Assembly (NCBI RefSeq): GCF_001633165.1
Contig: NZ_CP015418.1
Span: 1,860,001 to 1,924,000, forward strand
Direction of reading: 5' to 3'
Origin: Rhodovulum sulfidophilum DSM 1374
Lineage (GTDB): Bacteria; Pseudomonadota; Alphaproteobacteria; Rhodobacterales; Rhodobacteraceae
DNA length: 64,000 nt
In this document: piece after piece, positions 45,258-54,245 of the stretch
How the letters are laid out: every line of letters starts with the position of its first letter
How positions within the stretch are numbered: position 1 is the stretch's first letter
Notes under the pieces: model-generated
Seen by the model: the letters and a program-made list of their open reading frames with translations, nothing else
Databases searched by the model: none
Told to the model about the DNA's origin: nothing
Position numbers and translations under genes: made by a program

Positions 45258-46049
45258 TCAGGCGCTGTGCGCGCCGTCGGCAAGGGTCTTCACATAGGCC
45301 AGGATCTCGGCCACCGGTTTCTTTTCCTCGACCAGCTTGACGATGGCAGATCCGACAACGGCGCCATCGGCGACCGCCGCCATCGCGCGGGCGTTTTCGG
45401 GGCTGCGGATGCCGAAGCCCACGATCACCGGCAGATCGGTCTTGGCCTTGATCCGGGCGATCTCGGGGGCGACATCCGCGGCCTCTGCCGCCGCTGCCCC
45501 GGTGATGCCGGTGATCGAGACGTAATAGACGAAGCCGCCGGTGTTCCGCAGCACCCTGGGCAGGCGCCTGTCATCGGTCGTGGGCGTGGCCAGCCGGATG
45601 AAGTCGAGCCCGGCGGCCTGGGCGGGCAGGCAAAGCTCGGTATCCTCCTCGGGCGGCAGGTCGACCACGATCAGCCCGTCGATGCCGGCCTCTTTCGCCT
45701 CACCCAGAAAGCGCTCGACCCCGCGCGAATGGATCGGGTTGAAATAGCCCATCATCACGATCGGCGTGCTGTCGTCCCCGGCGCGGAAGGCGCGGGCCAG
45801 TTCGAGGGTCTTCTGCAGGGTCTGGCCGCCCTCGAGCGCGCGCTGGCCTGCCAGCTGGATCGTCGGGCCGTCGGCCATCGGATCGGTGAAGGGCAGGCCC
45901 AGCTCGATGATGTCGACGCCGGCCGCGGGCAGGCCCTTCACGATATCGAGCGATGTGGCATAATCGGGGTCGCCCGCCATCACGTAGGCCACGAAGGCCT
46001 TGCGGTTCTCCGCCTTAAGCGCGGCGAATTTGGCGTCGATGCGGGTCAT
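45258..46049 (-). CDS. trpA: Tryptophan synthase alpha subunit
   Basis: A 263-residue TIM-barrel enzyme that splits indole-3-glycerol phosphate to indole and glyceraldehyde 3-phosphate. The catalytic glutamate is in [20 protein letters not shown] and the catalytic aspartate in [11 protein letters not shown]. The phosphate-binding [12 protein letters not shown] loop is near the C-terminus. trpB is not adjacent, and the gene stands alone here, so tryptophan genes are split in this genome. Divergent from ychF. Confidence 0.97.
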   Translation of the reverse strand: MTRIDAKFAALKAENRKAFVAYVMAGDPDYATSLDIVKGLPAAGVDIIELGLPFTDPMADGPTIQLAGQRALEGGQTLQKTLELARAFRAGDDSTPIVMMGYFNPIHSRGVERFLGEAKEAGIDGLIVVDLPPEEDTELCLPAQAAGLDFIRLATPTTDDRRLPRVLRNTGGFVYYVSITGITGAAAAEAADVAPEIARIKAKTDLPVIVGFGIRSPENARAMAAVADGAVVGSAIVKLVEEKKPVAEILAYVKTLADGAHSA

Positions 46050-46168
46050 GGGCGTCCTCCGGGTGGTTCCGAAGCGGTTTGGGCCAGGAAAAGACGAAAA
46101 TCAATGGGCCGTTTGGTCGTCGCGGGGGCCGGGACGAGGCGGGGACGGACCGACCGAAGGGTCGGCGG

Positions 46169-46189
46169 CAATTCTTCGTCGAAGAATTG
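46169..46189. repeat. 21-bp AT-rich palindrome upstream of ychF
   Basis: Ten-base arms (CAATTCTTCG and CGAAGAATTG) are perfectly complementary around one T. It lies in the trpA-ychF divergent region, 87 bases before the ychF start. A further small repeat, GACCGACCGAAGGGTCGGC, lies just before it. The format matches the palindrome after lipA, which suggests a repeat family; a regulator site is also possible. Confidence 0.6.
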
Positions 46190-46276
46190 TGGGTCCCGCG
46201 CGGCGACCATGCCGCTTGACGGGCGGGGGCCCGGCCTCCTACATGCGGCCGGACCAAAGCCAGGAGAGACGCGATC

Positions 46277-47374
46277 ATGGGCTTCAAGACCGGCATCGTC
46301 GGCCTGCCGAATGTGGGCAAATCGACGCTTTTCAATGCGCTGACCCGCACGGCTGCGGCGCAGGCGGCGAATTTCCCGTTCTGCACCATCGAGCCCAATG
46401 TGGGCGAGGTCGCCGTGCCCGATCCGCGTCTCGACCGGCTTGCCGAGATTGCGGGGTCGAAGCAGACCATCCCGACCCGCATGACCTTTGTCGACATCGC
46501 GGGGCTGGTGAAGGGTGCTTCGAAGGGCGAGGGGCTCGGCAACCAGTTCCTGGCCAATATCCGCGAATGCGACGCCGTCGCCCATGTGCTGCGCTGCTTC
46601 GAGGATGGCGACGTCACCCATGTCGAGGGCCGGGTCGATCCGGTCGCCGATGCCGAGGTGATCGAGACCGAGCTGATGATCGCGGACATGGAATCGATCG
46701 AGAAGCGGTTGCAGGGCCTGGTGCGCAAGGTGCGGGGCGGCGACAAGGAGGCGGTCCAGCAGGAGCGTCTGCTGAAGGTCGCGCTGGCGGCGCTGAACGA
46801 GGGCCGTCCCGCCCGCAGCGTCGAGATCGCCGAGGACGATGAGAAAGCCTGGAGCATGCTGCAGCTTCTGACCTCGAAGCCGGTGCTCTATGTCTGCAAC
46901 GTCTCCGAGGAGGAGGCCGCGAGCGGCAATGCCTTCTCGCGGGCCGTGGCCGCGATGGCCGAGGCCCAGGGCGCGGCCAGCGTGGTGATCTCGGCCAAGA
47001 TCGAGGAGGAGATCAGCCAGCTCGACGCGGAGGAGGCCGAGGTCTTCCTCGGGGAGATGGGGCTTGAGGAGGCCGGGCTCGACCGGCTGATCAAGGCGGG
47101 TTACACGCTTCTGGATCTTGAGACCTATTTCACCGTGGGGCCGAAGGAGGCGCGGGCCTGGACCATTCCGGTGGGCACCTCGGCCCCGAAGGCCGCGGGG
47201 GTCATCCATGGCGATTTCGAGCGCGGCTTCATCCGGGCCGAGACCGTCGCCTTCGACGATTACATCGCCTGTGGCGGAGAGCAGGGGGCCAAGGACGCGG
47301 GCAAGATGCGCGCCGAGGGCAAGGGCTATGTCGTTCAGGACGGCGACGTGATGCATTTCCTGTTCAACGCCTGA
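46277..47374 (+). CDS. ychF: Ribosome-associated GTPase/ATPase YchF
   Basis: A 365-residue Obg-family P-loop protein. The G1 loop GLPNVGKST is at residues 8-16, DIAGLVKGASKGEGLGNQFL carries the G3 region, and the C-terminal TGS domain ends FRAE-like (MRAEGKGYVVQDGDVMHFLFNA). YchF proteins bind ribosomes and usually prefer ATP; they affect stress responses. Length and motifs match well. A GCCCGG/CCGGGC hairpin with TTT lies 2-25 bases past the stop. Confidence 0.96.
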   Translation: MGFKTGIVGLPNVGKSTLFNALTRTAAAQAANFPFCTIEPNVGEVAVPDPRLDRLAEIAGSKQTIPTRMTFVDIAGLVKGASKGEGLGNQFLANIRECDAVAHVLRCFEDGDVTHVEGRVDPVADAEVIETELMIADMESIEKRLQGLVRKVRGGDKEAVQQERLLKVALAALNEGRPARSVEIAEDDEKAWSMLQLLTSKPVLYVCNVSEEEAASGNAFSRAVAAMAEAQGAASVVISAKIEEEISQLDAEEAEVFLGEMGLEEAGLDRLIKAGYTLLDLETYFTVGPKEARAWTIPVGTSAPKAAGVIHGDFERGFIRAETVAFDDYIACGGEQGAKDAGKMRAEGKGYVVQDGDVMHFLFNA

Positions 47375-47375
47375 G

Positions 47376-47399
47376 GCCCGGGCCTGCGGACCGGGCTTT
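47376..47399 (+). terminator. Probable terminator after ychF
   Basis: The stem GCCCGG (9-base loop) CCGGGC is followed by TTTC, immediately past the ychF stop. The T run is short. Confidence 0.5.
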
Positions 47400-47455
47400 C
47401 CGCGCGGTCCGGGACGGGCTAGAGAGGCGGGGTCGCGGTCCCGGAGGAGCTTGCC

Positions 47456-47890
47456 GTGAAGACGATCTATGTCCTGAACGGACCCAACCTGAACCTGCTC
47501 GGTCAACGCGAGCCCGAGATCTACGGGCGCGAGACGCTGGCCGATGTCGAGGCATCCTGCGCCCGGGTCGCTGCCGGGGCAGGGATGGAGATCCGCTTTC
47601 TGCAGTCGAACCATGAGGGCGCGCTTGTCGACTGGATCCACGAGGCGCGGCAGGCGGCGGTGGGGATCGTCATCAACCCGGCCGCCTTCACCCATAGCTC
47701 GGTGGCGATTCTCGATGCGCTGAACGCCTTCGAGGGGCCGGTGATCGAAGTTCATATCTCGAATGTGCACAGGCGCGAGCCGTTCCGCCACCGCTCTTAT
47801 GTCTCGTTGCGCGCCGATGGCGTGATTGCCGGATGCGGCGTCGAGGGCTACGAGCTTGCGCTGAAACGGATCGCCACCCTGCTGGGCTGA
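47456..47890 (+). CDS. aroQ: 3-dehydroquinate dehydratase type II
   Basis: A 144-residue shikimate-pathway enzyme. The N-terminal [21 protein letters not shown] carries the active-site tyrosine, [12 protein letters not shown] the glutamate/asparagine region, and [13 protein letters not shown] and [19 protein letters not shown] (active-site histidine) follow. The GTG at 47456, with a GGAGG site 7 bases before it, gives the usual length. It stands between ychF and the antiporter gene, probably monocistronic. Confidence 0.96.
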   Translation: MKTIYVLNGPNLNLLGQREPEIYGRETLADVEASCARVAAGAGMEIRFLQSNHEGALVDWIHEARQAAVGIVINPAAFTHSSVAILDALNAFEGPVIEVHISNVHRREPFRHRSYVSLRADGVIAGCGVEGYELALKRIATLLG

Positions 47891-48014
47891 GACCGGCATC
47901 GCCGGGTCCGGGGGCGCGTCGGGGCCGGTGCCTGCGACCCGCTGCGTCATGGCGTCCGGGCGGCCCGGGCCCGTGCCGAGTTTTCACCGCTTCAGTTTCC
48001 GCTATGTCTGAGCC

Positions 48015-50528
48015 ATGGACATCATATTACTGACCACGATCGTGGCCTGTCTCTTTCTTGTCATCGGCGCCAGCGAGCCGCTGGCCGCACGGTTGCGCCT
48101 GCCCTATGCGGTGATCCTCGCCGCCCTTGGTATCCTCGTCGGGGGCGGCGCGATCTTCTTTCTGCGAACCGATCTGACCGATGCCCTGAACCCGGTGGCC
48201 GAGGCGATCCTGGGTCTGCCGATCCGGTCGAACGTGTTTCTCTATGTCTTCCTGCCAACCCTGCTGTTTCAGGTCACGCTTGGCATGAACCTCCGGCGGA
48301 TGCTCGACGACTGGGTTCCGATCCTCGTGCTGGCGGTGGTCGCGGTGGTGGTGGCGACGCTGTCGGTGGGCTATGCGCTTGCCTTCGCCTCGGCGCTGCC
48401 GATCGCGGTGTGCTTTCTCGTCGGGGCCATCGTCTCGACCACCGACCCTTCGGCCGTGGTCGGCATTTTCCGCTCGATCTCGGCGCCACGCCGGCTGGCG
48501 CGGATCATCGAGGGCGAGAGCCTTCTGAACGACGCCGCCGCCATCGCGCTGTTCGGGCTGTTCATCGGCTTCGTGATGCTCGGCGTGCCCGACCCGACGC
48601 TCTCGGATGCGCTGACGCAGGTCCCGGTGCTGGTCGCGGGGGGCGTGCTGGCGGGCTGGGTTGCGGCCCGGGTCGCGCTCTGGATCATGGCGCTGGTCGC
48701 CCGGTTCGAACTGGCGCAGATCACGGTCTCGGTGGCGCTGCCCTATCTGGCCTATATCGTGGCAGAGCAGATTGTCGGCGCCTCGGGCGTGATCGCGGTG
48801 GTGACGGCGGGACTGACGCTGAACCTGACCGGGCCGGGCCGGCTGACGCCGGTTGCGATGACCAAGCTTCGCGAGGTCTGGGACCTGCTTGCGCATTGGG
48901 CCGGAGCGCTGATCTTCGTGCTGGCGGCGCTGCTGATCCCGCGGCTTCTGGAAGAGCTGCGGCTTGAGGATCTCAAGCTTGTGGCGGTGGTGGTGGCGGC
49001 CGCGATCGCGGCGCGGGCCGTGATCCTGTTCGGGCTGATGCCGCTTCTGTCGGCGCTGAAGTTGTCGCCCATGGTCGAGCGGCCCTATCGCGTCGCCATC
49101 CTCTGGGGCGGGTTGCGCGGCGCGGTGACACTGGCGCTGGCGCTGGCGGTGACCGAAAGCCTGCGGGTGCCGGGCGAGGCCAAGCGCGTGGTCGGCATTC
49201 TCGCCACCGGTTTCACCCTCTTCACGCTGATCGTGCAGGGGACGACGCTGCGCTGGGTGATCGGGCGGCTCGGGCTGGCCCGGCTTTCGCCGCTCGACCA
49301 GGCGCTGTCGAACCAGGTGGTGGCGGTCTCGCTGCAGACCGTGCGCGAGGATGTGGCGCGCACCACCGGGAACTACAATCTGAGCCATGATATCGTCCGT
49401 TCCGAGGCCAAACGCTTCGGCGAAAGGCTTGACGAGGCGGTGAAGGCGGCCGAGGCCGAGGCGCCGATCCTCGACCGCGACCGGGTCACACTGGGGCTGA
49501 TCGCGCTGGCCGGGGCCGAGCGGGATGCCATTCTCGACCGGATCCGCGACCGCACCATGTCGACGGGGCTGACCGATCGGATTCTCTCGAATGTCGACCG
49601 GTTGATCGAAGGCGCGCGCTCGGGCGGGCGCACAGGCTATGTGCGCGCCTCGAAGGCCAGCACCGGTTATGGCCGCACCTTCCGGCTGGCGGTGGTTCTG
49701 AGCAATCGGCTGGGGGTTTCTGCGCCACTGGCCCGGATGACGGCCGACAGGTTCGAGATCCTGCTGTCGCAGCGGCTGATCCTGCGCGATCTGAGCGGCT
49801 TCATCGACGGCCGCATCCGGCGGATTCACGGTCGCCGGGTGGCCGACCTGCTGCACGAGCTTCTGGCCCGTCGCAGCGAGGCGGTCGAGACCGCGTTGGA
49901 CGGTCTCCGGCTGCAATATCCGGGCTATGCCGAGGAACTCGAACGCCGCTTCATCCGCCGGACCGCGCTGCGGCTGGAAGAGCGCGAATATCTCGCGATG
50001 CGCGAGGATGGGCTGATCGGGGCCGAGCTGCATGCCGCGCTGATGCAGGACATCGCCCGGCGCCGGACAGAGGCCGAAGAGCGGCCGCGGCTCGACCTGG
50101 CGCTGCGCAAGGCCGATCTGGTGCGGCGCCTTCCGCTTTTCGCCGATCTCGACGAGCCTGCGCTTCGGCGGTTGGCGCGCTCGCTGTTGACCCGGCATGT
50201 GAACCCGGGCGAGGTGATCTTCCGCAAGGACATGCCCGCCAAGAGCGTGTTCTTCATCGCCACCGGCGCGGTCGAGATGGAGACGGCGGGCCAGACCGTG
50301 CGGCTCGGCCGGGGCGAGATGTTCGGGCAGATGTCGATGCTGTTGCAAAAGCCCCGGCGCGCCGAGGCGCGGGCGATCGCGCCCTCGACGCTTCTGTTCC
50401 TGGACGAATTGCGGTTTCGCAAGCTGCTGTCGCGCAGCCCGACGATCCGCGCGGCGGTGCGTGACAGCGCCCTACGGCGTGGCATCTCTCCCGACACGAT
50501 CCTGCCGGGCGAGGCGCAGGCGGGCTGA
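48015..50528 (+). CDS. CPA1-type cation/proton antiporter with cyclic-nucleotide-binding domain
   Basis: An 837-residue protein. The N-terminal half (to about residue 415) has 11-12 membrane helices of the NhaP/CPA1 antiporter family, including the STTDPSAVVGIFRSI ion-binding segment and GESLLNDAAAIALF. A long cytosolic helical region follows, and the C-terminus (about 705-820) is a cyclic-nucleotide-binding fold with FADLDEPALRRLARSL, NPGEVIFRKDMPAKSVFFIATGAVEM and the GRGEMFGQMSMLL loop. The phosphate-binding residues seem weak. Such fusions probably couple ion exchange to cAMP or cGMP; the transported ion is not certain. The C-terminus reaches 50528, just before a gene-poor region. Confidence 0.88.
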   Translation: MDIILLTTIVACLFLVIGASEPLAARLRLPYAVILAALGILVGGGAIFFLRTDLTDALNPVAEAILGLPIRSNVFLYVFLPTLLFQVTLGMNLRRMLDDWVPILVLAVVAVVVATLSVGYALAFASALPIAVCFLVGAIVSTTDPSAVVGIFRSISAPRRLARIIEGESLLNDAAAIALFGLFIGFVMLGVPDPTLSDALTQVPVLVAGGVLAGWVAARVALWIMALVARFELAQITVSVALPYLAYIVAEQIVGASGVIAVVTAGLTLNLTGPGRLTPVAMTKLREVWDLLAHWAGALIFVLAALLIPRLLEELRLEDLKLVAVVVAAAIAARAVILFGLMPLLSALKLSPMVERPYRVAILWGGLRGAVTLALALAVTESLRVPGEAKRVVGILATGFTLFTLIVQGTTLRWVIGRLGLARLSPLDQALSNQVVAVSLQTVREDVARTTGNYNLSHDIVRSEAKRFGERLDEAVKAAEAEAPILDRDRVTLGLIALAGAERDAILDRIRDRTMSTGLTDRILSNVDRLIEGARSGGRTGYVRASKASTGYGRTFRLAVVLSNRLGVSAPLARMTADRFEILLSQRLILRDLSGFIDGRIRRIHGRRVADLLHELLARRSEAVETALDGLRLQYPGYAEELERRFIRRTALRLEEREYLAMREDGLIGAELHAALMQDIARRRTEAEERPRLDLALRKADLVRRLPLFADLDEPALRRLARSLLTRHVNPGEVIFRKDMPAKSVFFIATGAVEMETAGQTVRLGRGEMFGQMSMLLQKPRRAEARAIAPSTLLFLDELRFRKLLSRSPTIRAAVRDSALRRGISPDTILPGEAQAG

Positions 50529-51311
50529 TGTCCGGAGCCCCCCGTTCTTCCGGATCAGACCGGGGGCGCAGGGATCCGGGAGAAGGCCGCGCGGCGTCTG
50601 TCCTGCGCGCCGAGGGCACAGGCGAGGATATGGTGCGCGGGGGGGGCGTCGCTGGAGTTTCTGAAGCGGCCGTCAGCGCGCGTTTTCAGGCTATGGCAAC
50701 GGGGGGCGATGGCGCGCTCTCACAGGTCATGGCGATAGGAGGCGGCGCCATCGCCCGATACAGATGATCTCTGCGAGGCCGGGGAAACCGTCTGCGGCTT
50801 TGTCTTGGCGGATGCCCTCTTCTTCAGCTTTTTGAAGCGACGTCCGACCCTGTCGCGCCGTTTTTGGTGGCGATATCGGCGGCCTTGGGCCCCTTTCGGG
50901 GCTTGTGCCCCTGGCAACAGCGGTGAGGCGCTCGATGGCCCTCCGGGGGAGGAGCGCTTGAGCAGCGGAAAGCCGTCCTTTGGGGCCGATACCCTAGCAG
51001 GCTGCTGAAAAAGTCATGAGACGAAGGCGTTGGTGTCAGAATACCCCATTCACGGCTTCTCTCGTTGCATTGCACGGGGTGGGCGCCGATGAATTTGACG
51101 ACAATGGTCGCCGCAAGACGTTTTTCAGCGGCCTGCTAGAACGAGGGGATTGCGGAGGCGGCGGGTCGAGGCGGGGGCGGCCCGGCGGCGCTTCCTTCCG
51201 GAGAGAGGTTCTCTGTGAACTGTTGAAGGGGGCGGCTGCACAGGCCGGATCGAAACCCGGGCCTGGCGTCAATATCGCGGGCGGAAGAGGGGCGATCCTC
51301 CGAGGGCGTCG
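50529..51311. other. Gene-poor stretch holding a miniature inverted-repeat element
   Basis: These 783 bases separate the antiporter gene and the secreted operon. The first 460 bases show only short open frames without ribosome-binding sites; one leftward and one rightward frame are basic (for example KRRPTLSRRFWW) but match nothing I can name. They may be decayed coding or mobile DNA. A 146-base element with inverted ends (50994-51139) lies in the second half. No RNA gene seen. Confidence 0.5.
50994..51139. mobile_element. MITE-like element (146 bp) with 22-24-bp terminal inverted repeats
   Basis: The left end CTAGCAGGCTGCTGAAAAAG and the reverse complement of the right end CTAGCAGGCCGCTGAAAAAC agree at 18 of 20 bases, and the following GTC is shared after a one-base shift. 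Both ends begin with CTAG, which could be a palindromic target duplication or part of the repeat. Only 100 bases lie between the repeats, with no transposase frame. CAGGCTGCTGAAAAA-type ends are, from memory, common in DDE-transposase insertion sequences (IS4/IS5/IS1182-like groups). A non-autonomous MITE or a deletion remnant fits; family not assigned. Confidence 0.75.
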
Positions 51312-52313
51312 TCAGTTCAGCGTCTTGCAGCAGCGGAAGCCGAGGTGATAGTTTTCATGGCTGGCGGGGCTCATGACGCGGGTGCCGTGCCAGAACGGAG
51401 CGCGCCAGCGGCACCAGTCTGGATGCGCGCGATATTTGTCCCAGATGAACCAGGACCCCTTCATTTCGGTCACCCCGAGCCGCGTGCTGCCGGCGCTTGC
51501 CATCTGGTCCGGCGCGAGCGGCAAATTCATGTGCTCGGCCGCATTGCCGTTGATGTCATAGATCTGAAGCGGACTTTTGCAATTGGCGAAGCTGCCGGTC
51601 GGATAGGTGTTCGACCCGCAATTGCCGAAGCCGCCGCCCGGGCAGGACGGGCTTTTGACGCTGTTCTGGGCGCATATTCCGCTTCGGAAGGCGGGGCCGT
51701 AGCTCCAACCGGCGCTGCTCTTGTATTTCGCGTTATGGGCCGTGCGCATCCGGCCGACGGCGCTCGAGGCGGACAGGCCGCGGGCCAGGTCGAACCGGTA
51801 ATCGGGCGGCTCCAGAGCCCCGGCGCAGGCGCCTTCCCATTCATGCGCGTCGCAAAGGCGCTTTCCCTCGGCGGCGCAAATCTCGGCGGCCTCCTTGGCC
51901 TTCACCCAGACCACCGGATAGCTGCAGGGAATGCCGGGATATTCGAACTGGTCGATGCAGGCTTTCGCGTCTTCCGGCCGCTCGCTGCGCGGGTCGTAAA
52001 GCGGCGCCATGTAGCGGGCGCCACAGATCCTCTCGAACCGCTTGTCGGCGTAATGCGCCAGTGCATTGCCGCCGACGCGGGCATTGCAGGCCTCGCGGGT
52101 CATGGCGTGACGCGTGATCGCGGGATTGCCCTGTCCGATAACCGCCGAGCGGGCGAAGATCGCTTCGATCCGGGTGATCGCGGCCGAGCTGACACCGCGG
52201 GCTGATTGCATTTCGCGAAACATCTGGGCATTGGCCTGGGACAGGGTCTGAGACATCGCCGGGGAGGCGATCACGGCGGCGCAGAGCGCCAGCAGGCCCA
52301 GGCGGCGGGTCAT
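51312..52313 (-). CDS. Secreted, cysteine-rich formylglycine-generating-enzyme-like protein
   Basis: A 333-residue protein with a signal peptide (LGLLALCAAVIASPAMS|Q). The C-terminal two thirds follow the FGE-sulfatase (SUMF1) fold: IDQFEYPG, PVVWVKAKEAAEICAAEGKRLCDAHEWEGAC, YDINGNAAEHM and the terminal HLGFRCC. Active FGE needs two cysteines five residues apart near the C-terminus. Here Cys301 (DWCRWRAPFW) is present, but the partner position is Pro306, so oxidase activity as in classical FGE is doubtful. There are 15 cysteines, many paired closely, which suits a disulfide-rich periplasmic or surface protein. It overlaps the previous gene's stop by 4 bases. No sulfatase gene is present. Confidence 0.78.
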   Translation of the reverse strand: MTRRLGLLALCAAVIASPAMSQTLSQANAQMFREMQSARGVSSAAITRIEAIFARSAVIGQGNPAITRHAMTREACNARVGGNALAHYADKRFERICGARYMAPLYDPRSERPEDAKACIDQFEYPGIPCSYPVVWVKAKEAAEICAAEGKRLCDAHEWEGACAGALEPPDYRFDLARGLSASSAVGRMRTAHNAKYKSSAGWSYGPAFRSGICAQNSVKSPSCPGGGFGNCGSNTYPTGSFANCKSPLQIYDINGNAAEHMNLPLAPDQMASAGSTRLGVTEMKGSWFIWDKYRAHPDWCRWRAPFWHGTRVMSPASHENYHLGFRCCKTLN

Positions 52314-54079
52314 CTTGGAGGCTCCTTGCGCATGAGGTAGAAGAAATCGCGGTTGTCGGGAAAGCCGATGAAACGCGGGATCGGGCGGCCATCGCGGCTT
52401 TTCTCGTCGATCCGGCTCATGCCGGCGACCAGATGGCGGGTATCGAGCCCGCCTGCCTTGCCGGGAGTGTAAAGCGCCATATAGGTATGCTCGAGCGCGT
52501 TCATGTCGAGCAGCATGGCATAGTCGCAGCCATAGGCCTGGAAGGTGCGCGCCATGGCCGATGGCGTGGCTGTCGAGAACCAGCCATAGATCAGGAAGGT
52601 TCGTCCCGCGGCGGTCTTCATGCAGGCGCCCGCGCGCAGCGTCCTGAGATCGGCATTGGCCGATCCCGACCAGTTGCCTGCCCCCCATTGGCGGACCAGC
52701 GGCCCGACGATGCCCCTGCCGGTCGTGGCGTCGCGCTCGATGATCGGCACGCCGTTCTGCCGGGCAAAGCGGATCTGCGGCAGCAGCGCGTTGTCGGCCT
52801 CGGTCCAGGTCTTCATGCCGATTGTGCCATCGTCGAGCACGTAAAGGGTCGACAGATCGGGTTGCAGGCTGCTGAGCACGGTCCCGTGAACGACAAAGCC
52901 GTAATGGTGGCCGTTATTGAACCTCGCCATCGGGCCGAAGCGAAAGGCGCCGTGGTCGCGCTTGAAGCCGCCGGTGAAGGTCGCGGCGACACGGCGGGCC
53001 TCTTCGGGATTGATCATTCCAACGGTCGCCAGCGGACGCGCGGTGTCAAAGCCGTCCGGGCCGGGAAGCGACCAGTTTCGGCCCGGGCCGGAGGGGCGCG
53101 ACGACCAGTCGAGACGGGGATGTTCGGTGCCCGTCTCGTAGCCGATGTCGAAATGCGTCATGTCGAAGGCCACGAGATAGACATCGGCGCGGCCCTCGAT
53201 GCCGTCGAGCCCGTTGGCTTCGCCGCGGCGCCTGAGGATTTCGGGCGCGATCATGCGCGGCTGAAGCGCGGAGGCATAGATGCCGGGGGCGCCGCCTATG
53301 GCGTACCACGCCCCCATCTCCATGCGTTTTGGCGTGGCGCCGACGAGATCGAAGGTCATCGTTGTATACATGACCGGGAAATCGCGCAGCGCGGCCCGGC
53401 CCAGCAGGCGGTCGACCGCGCCGGGATCGGCCCCCGCCAGCAGCTGGCCGCTGGCCAGATAGCGGTCCTTGTAGAGCGTGTCCTTGACGAGGCCGACGAG
53501 GGATTCGCCGAACCAGAGATTGTCGCGCAGGAATTCTGCCGTGCGTTCGAGATTGGTGCGTGCGCCCGAGACCGGGTTGCGCAGATAGAGACGCGCATCG
53601 CAAAGCGGCGCGAAGGGCAGGCCCGAGGCCCTGGCATCGGAAAGCTCCGGCGTTGCGACCGCCCAGGGGCGGCATTTGATCTGCGCCTGTCCTTCCGTCA
53701 GCAGGATTGCCGGTGCCGGATCGTCGCTGAGAGAGACATCCCGCGTGAGCGGTGCGGGGTTTTCCAGATGATAGGTTTCGGGCTGTCGGCCGGGGCGCTC
53801 AATCTCCAGCAGGAACCAGCCATTGGCATGGGGATTGAGCGAGATGAGCGTGAGCCGGGTGCCGTCGCGCGACAGCGCGCTTTGCGACGCCCGGAGCCCC
53901 TGCAATTCGATCACCGATTTCGGACGCGGGGCGCGGGCATCGGCATTCTGGAGCGCAAGCCGGACCGCACCGGGATGCGGGATCGTCTGGCCGGGCAGCG
54001 AGGCGGGCGGCAGGGCCAGACAAACCGCCCAGGCGAGGGCTCGGAAGCTTTGTGTGGCGATCTGAATAAACGCGGTCAT
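52310..54079 (-). CDS. Secreted protein with divergent phosphodiester-glycosidase-like C-terminus
   Basis: A 589-residue protein with an N-terminal signal peptide (about 1-31). I do not recognise the first 340 residues. The C-terminal part resembles, in order of segments, the NAGPA/phosphodiester glycosidase fold. A TFTGGFKRDHGAF stretch occupies the place of the NGGFF motif, STLYVLDDGTIGMKTW follows, then ADLRTLRAGACMKTAAGRTFLIYG, and finally AYGCDYAMLLDMNALEH where family members have a LDGGGS-type loop. That last loop is altered, so catalytic activity is uncertain. It shares an ATGA overlap with the FGE-like gene and was probably acquired with it as a unit. Confidence 0.6.
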   Translation of the reverse strand: MTAFIQIATQSFRALAWAVCLALPPASLPGQTIPHPGAVRLALQNADARAPRPKSVIELQGLRASQSALSRDGTRLTLISLNPHANGWFLLEIERPGRQPETYHLENPAPLTRDVSLSDDPAPAILLTEGQAQIKCRPWAVATPELSDARASGLPFAPLCDARLYLRNPVSGARTNLERTAEFLRDNLWFGESLVGLVKDTLYKDRYLASGQLLAGADPGAVDRLLGRAALRDFPVMYTTMTFDLVGATPKRMEMGAWYAIGGAPGIYASALQPRMIAPEILRRRGEANGLDGIEGRADVYLVAFDMTHFDIGYETGTEHPRLDWSSRPSGPGRNWSLPGPDGFDTARPLATVGMINPEEARRVAATFTGGFKRDHGAFRFGPMARFNNGHHYGFVVHGTVLSSLQPDLSTLYVLDDGTIGMKTWTEADNALLPQIRFARQNGVPIIERDATTGRGIVGPLVRQWGAGNWSGSANADLRTLRAGACMKTAAGRTFLIYGWFSTATPSAMARTFQAYGCDYAMLLDMNALEHTYMALYTPGKAGGLDTRHLVAGMSRIDEKSRDGRPIPRFIGFPDNRDFFYLMRKEPPR

Positions 54080-54245
54080 GATGTCGTCTTAGGCAATCGC
54101 CATAAAGAAACAGTATGCGCAGATCCGGAATATCGCGGAGCCGGAGGCCTTTCCGTTTGCAAGGTAACCATGGGGCCGCAAGCCCGGCAAGGGGCTATGG
54201 CAGGTCCATGCTTGTTTCGATTTGTTTTGCCGGGAAATGCGAGCT

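Noticed and set aside
50805-51008. 67-codon basic frame (KRRPTLSRRFWWRYRR region) as a possible small DNA-binding protein
   Set aside because: No ribosome-binding site and no similarity I can recognise. The frame runs into the left end of the MITE-like element and is likely chance or decayed DNA.
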